Shown in pieces: positions 61,568-64,000 of a stretch of DNA of 64,000 nucleotides. The notes below the pieces were generated by a model. It saw nothing but the letters and a program-made list of their open reading frames with translations, made no database searches and had not been told where the DNA came from. Made by a program: the position numbers and the translations under genes. The stretch comes from Pseudoflavonifractor sp. MSJ-37 (GTDB taxonomy: Bacteria > Bacillota > Clostridia > Oscillospirales > Oscillospiraceae), in contig NZ_JAHLPP010000005.1 of the NCBI RefSeq assembly GCF_018917965.1, positions 62,001-126,000 of the forward strand, in the 5' to 3' direction. How positions within the stretch are numbered: the first letter of the stretch is position 1; each line of letters starts with the position of its first letter.

Positions 61568-62287
61568 ATGGACTCCTTCCGCCGCTTCTGTCAGCAGGTC
61601 TGCGCCCAGATTCGCTGGGCCCCCGCCCGGTCCCAGATCTCCGATGAGCTTCTGGCTCATCTGGAGGACCACGCCGACGCGCTCTGCGCACGGGATTCCG
61701 CCCTCTCCCCGGAGGAGGCCCGCCGCCGGGCCGTCGCGGCCATGGGGGACCCGGCGGCGATCGGCCGGGCCATGGATGCGCTCCACCCACCCCTCTGGGG
61801 GATCCTCTCCCGAACGGCCGGCGGAGCGCTGGCCCTGCTCACGCTCACCGCTCTGGTGTTCTCCGTTTCCCTCTTCTGGTCCCCGCTGGCCACACAGCTC
61901 CAGCGATACCATCACCTCCAGAGCAGTAGCAGCAGCCTGCCCCGGCTCTGGCATTGGCAGCGGATCGAGCACACGCTGTTCCAGATCCGCCTCCATAACC
62001 TCCAGGCCTCTATCGCCTCACCCGACGGGACTTACAGCGACCTGTGTGTCTATGATGTCCAAGCAGTCGAGTTGGACCCCTGGACGCCTTATGATCATTC
62101 CCTTGATCTCCGCGGCTTCTCTCTGTCCACTGCGGACGGCACTCCCCTGACCGCTGACCCAGACTTTCCCGGCCATCTCAGGCTCCCCGCCCCCGGAGGC
62201 CCCCAGACCGTTCTGGTCTCTTACCGCTGGGGCGAGGTCGCCTTCTCCTTCCTGCTCCAGTTGGATCCGGAGGTGGAATATGACTAG
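61568..62287 (+). CDS. Membrane protein with N-terminal HAAS/DUF1700-like domain
   Basis: A 239-residue protein. The N-terminal part (about 1-75) has the HAAS-type helical signature with ISDELLAHLEDHADAL and EARRRAVAAMGDPAAIG, a domain usually paired with PadR regulators. A transmembrane helix follows at about 80-105, and the rest is an extracytoplasmic domain. The start has GAGGGG upstream, 15 bases after padR. It overlaps the next gene by 8 bases. The likely role is as a membrane partner of the PadR regulator. Confidence 0.85.
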   Translation: MDSFRRFCQQVCAQIRWAPARSQISDELLAHLEDHADALCARDSALSPEEARRRAVAAMGDPAAIGRAMDALHPPLWGILSRTAGGALALLTLTALVFSVSLFWSPLATQLQRYHHLQSSSSSLPRLWHWQRIEHTLFQIRLHNLQASIASPDGTYSDLCVYDVQAVELDPWTPYDHSLDLRGFSLSTADGTPLTADPDFPGHLRLPAPGGPQTVLVSYRWGEVAFSFLLQLDPEVEYD

Positions 62288-62831
62288 ACGTCTCTATCCC
62301 GACCGCACCCGGTTCCTCCGCCGTCTGCTCCTCCTGCTCCTGCCGCTGGGCTTCTTCTGGCTGACGCTCCGTCCAGCCTTCACGCCAGAGCAGGCCTTTC
62401 GGCAGACGATGGACCGCCTCTATTTCCGCTCCTATGTCATCCAGGCCGATGGCGATGCCAGCGACCTTCTGTACCAGACGTCCGGGTCTCGCTGGTTCGC
62501 CGCCCGGGAGGGGGACTATCAGCTCTTCGCCGTCATCGCCCCCACCGGACGGTCCTACGCCCCCTACCGTGCGGTCTGCGACTGGGTCGTCCTGGATACG
62601 GCGGCCCCGATCGACGTGGACTGGTTCGGCCACGGCCTCCTGGTCCATGTGGACGTCCCAGCCGCCGCGCTCCGGATGGACTGCTCTGGGGAGCCGGTCT
62701 CCATCCGCGCCTGCCCGCTCACCGACTGTCTCTGGTATCTGGAGACGGAGCAGGCCCTCCTGGACGCCCACATCACCGCGCTCGACAGATCGGGCCGGGT
62801 CCTTGCCTGTGTCGATGCGGCTCCCTCCTGA
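62280..62831 (+). CDS. Membrane-anchored hypothetical protein, PadR operon
   Basis: A 183-residue protein with an N-terminal membrane helix (about 14-30; RRLLLLLLPLGFFWLTL) and an extracytoplasmic remainder with MDRLYFRSYVIQADGD, a Trp-rich segment and CPLTDCLWYLE. No family recognised. It overlaps the preceding gene by 8 bases and is the last gene before a terminator, so it is co-translated with the HAAS-type protein. Confidence 0.8.
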   Translation: MTRRLYPDRTRFLRRLLLLLLPLGFFWLTLRPAFTPEQAFRQTMDRLYFRSYVIQADGDASDLLYQTSGSRWFAAREGDYQLFAVIAPTGRSYAPYRAVCDWVVLDTAAPIDVDWFGHGLLVHVDVPAAALRMDCSGEPVSIRACPLTDCLWYLETEQALLDAHITALDRSGRVLACVDAAPS

Positions 62832-62842
62832 TCGAAATGACG

Positions 62843-62886
62843 ACGACCGTCCCGCCGGGCCTGATAGCCTTCGGTGGGACGGTCGT
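62843..62886. terminator. Bidirectional terminator after PadR operon
   Basis: 11-bp outer stem (62843-62853 with 62876-62886) extended by inner pairing, between convergent transcripts. Confidence 0.75.
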
Positions 62887-62893
62887 TCCTCGT

Positions 62894-63478
62894 TCACAAC
62901 AGCTGATAGAACAGCCCGTGCTCCGTGCAGTAGTGCAGGAGCTTCCCATGGCCCCGCCGGGGGATCCGCACCTGCAGGTCCCACTCCGGGTAGGTCCGGG
63001 TCAAGATCAGCCGCTCGCCGGTGGCCCAGGCCACGAAGGCGATGGAGTGTCCCTTTTCCATGGGGTGCTCCGTGGTCAGGAGCCACTCGTCCTCCACCTC
63101 CTCCACGGCCAGCGTGTGGACGCCCTCCGCCTTCTGGGGCGTCAGGGCGGTCAGCTTCCGGCCGCAGCAGGCGATCGACGCCTTCTCCGCGGCGGCGATC
63201 GCATTACCGCAGACGGGGCAGACATAAAATTCGATCCACTTCATACTGTCTCCCTTCTCACGTTCAGGCTCCAGATCGCCGGACAGCATCCGCTCCAGAT
63301 CCACACCGAGGACGTTGGAGAGGGACGGGAGCAGGGAGATGTCGGGACAGCCCCGTTCCCGTTCCCACTTGCTCACGGCCCGGTCGCTCACATGGAGGAC
63401 CTCTCCCAGCTCCCGCTGGGTCATGCCCTTCTCCCGGCGTACCGCCCGGATCAGAGCGCCGATGCTCCTGCTGTCCAT
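62894..63478 (-). CDS. Xre-family regulator with zinc-ribbon-like C-terminus
   Basis: A 194-residue protein. The N-terminal helix-turn-helix (about 5-60) contains MTQRELGEVLHVSDRAVSKWERERGCPD. After a linker there is a Cys-x2-Cys (YVCPVCGNAI) and a CCGRKL, which together could form a small metal site, then a domain of unknown function with DEWLLTTEHPMEKGHSIAFVAW. Metal binding is inferred. No CGCAAC operator is visible upstream. The start has GGGAGG upstream. Confidence 0.85.
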   Translation of the reverse strand: MDSRSIGALIRAVRREKGMTQRELGEVLHVSDRAVSKWERERGCPDISLLPSLSNVLGVDLERMLSGDLEPEREKGDSMKWIEFYVCPVCGNAIAAAEKASIACCGRKLTALTPQKAEGVHTLAVEEVEDEWLLTTEHPMEKGHSIAFVAWATGERLILTRTYPEWDLQVRIPRRGHGKLLHYCTEHGLFYQLL

Positions 63479-63532
63479 CGCCTCATCCCTCCCTTTCTTC
63501 CCTCTCAGTATAAGGCATGTCCGCCCGATCGT

Positions 63533-64000
63533 CTATCGACCCTCCGTAGAGTCCGCCTCCAACCGCCACAGGTCTCCGGTGCCGGGGGCCCACACGTTCC
63601 CATCCGCCTGAGACACATAGACCGCGCCCTCATAGCGCACCCGGTCTCCCTTCTGATAGGCGTCCTGCGCGCCGGTGGGCTGTCTCCACTCCGGTACCGC
63701 CTCCGGTCTGCCGCTGTCCACGCCCAGCGGCGTATAGAGGGCGGGCGTCCCGTCCACGGGCCAGTCCGGCTGGCTGACATGGTCCTGCTCCACCCGGTAG
63801 AGCCGGCCCGCCTCGTCCGCGATCCTCTGTCCCTTCTGATAGGCGGCGCCCGCCTTCCACCGGTCGAAGAGCACGCTCACGGCGCAGGCGTCCCCGTCCT
63901 CCAGCTCCGCCGCGCTCAGGCGGGCCAGACGTTCGATGGCTTCCTGTACCTTGTCCCGCTCCTCCCGCTCGTATACGATCAGGTTCTGTCCTCTCTGTTC
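63533..64000 (-). CDS. Phage-tail-like carbohydrate-binding protein (partial, runs off window)
   Basis: An open frame on the minus strand continuing past the right edge; the visible 155 codons are the C-terminal part. The visible N-terminal part is an acidic helical stretch (YEREERDKVQEAIERLARLS and on). It carries two short units of the chitin-binding/CBM5-12 type, AGAAYQKGQRI through WPVDGTPALYTP, and DAYQKGDRVRYEGAVYVS through GTGDLW. This arrangement is common in prophage tail or appendage proteins of Clostridia, so the edge may be the end of a prophage. The 5' end is outside the window. Confidence 0.75.
   Translation of the reverse strand, partial: EQRGQNLIVYEREERDKVQEAIERLARLSAAELEDGDACAVSVLFDRWKAGAAYQKGQRIADEAGRLYRVEQDHVSQPDWPVDGTPALYTPLGVDSGRPEAVPEWRQPTGAQDAYQKGDRVRYEGAVYVSQADGNVWAPGTGDLWRLEADSTEGR

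Overview
The window is a high-GC, gene-dense stretch of a Gram-positive, anaerobic Clostridia genome. It most resembles the Oscillospiraceae/Ruminococcaceae gut lineages (Flavonifractor, Oscillibacter and Intestinimonas-like). The evidence is T-box leaders, AGGAGG ribosome sites, an Rnf complex in C-D-G-E-A-B order, S-layer homology proteins, a DUF1540 protein, a C_GCAxxG_C_C protein and Xre/PadR regulators. The placement is inferred from gene content, not from a marker tree. No rRNA, tRNA, CRISPR array or intact insertion sequence was seen.

Layout. 0.1-1.5 kb: pyruvate kinase. 1.6-4.5 kb (minus strand): a duplicated module of an Xre regulator plus a secreted lipoprotein; the regulator of one copy has decayed to a remnant. 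4.6-11.5 kb: a complete trpEGDCFBA operon behind a Trp T-box. 11.5-16.6 kb: an orphan response regulator, small proteins, aspartate carbamoyltransferase carrying a PyrI-type zinc domain, a CBS protein, gamma-carbonic anhydrase and a YjdF-like membrane protein. 16.7-21.8 kb (minus): rnfCDGEAB. 22.2-29.2 kb: branched-chain amino acid genes ilvB-ilvN (T-box controlled), ilvC, an Xre protein, a GntR/FadR-type regulator and the divergent ilvD. 29.2-31.0 kb: two repeat-rich, hairpin-rich intergenic elements around a secreted stalk protein. 31.0-42.0 kb (minus): proS, a large SLH protein, a DEAD-box helicase, a HAD phosphatase, thymidine kinase, aldehyde dehydrogenase, mutY and a pseudouridine synthase. 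42.2-58.1 kb (plus): hemW, a secreted phosphodiester-glycosidase/SLH protein, a radical SAM protein, a MATE transporter, pyruvate carboxylase, two D-2-hydroxyacid dehydrogenases, recG, an acetyltransferase and a C_GCAxxG_C_C protein. 58.1-60.6 kb (minus): four tandem paralogues of an unrecognised membrane-anchored protein plus an N-terminal remnant. 60.7-64.0 kb: a NifU-like protein, a PadR operon, another Xre protein, and at the right edge part of a phage-tail-like carbohydrate-binding protein.

How it works together. Pyruvate kinase, pyruvate carboxylase and the ilv genes all act on pyruvate. The trp and ilv operons are sensed through uncharged tRNA and share a promoter layout (TTGACA, 17 bp, TATCAT). 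Rnf couples ferredoxin oxidation to NAD reduction and ion export. The least explained parts are the four-copy 58-60.5 kb array, the two intergenic repeat elements, a shared CGCAAC-N5-GTTGCG inverted repeat at three Xre loci, and a Trp T-box leader that seems to have room only for a very short Stem I.
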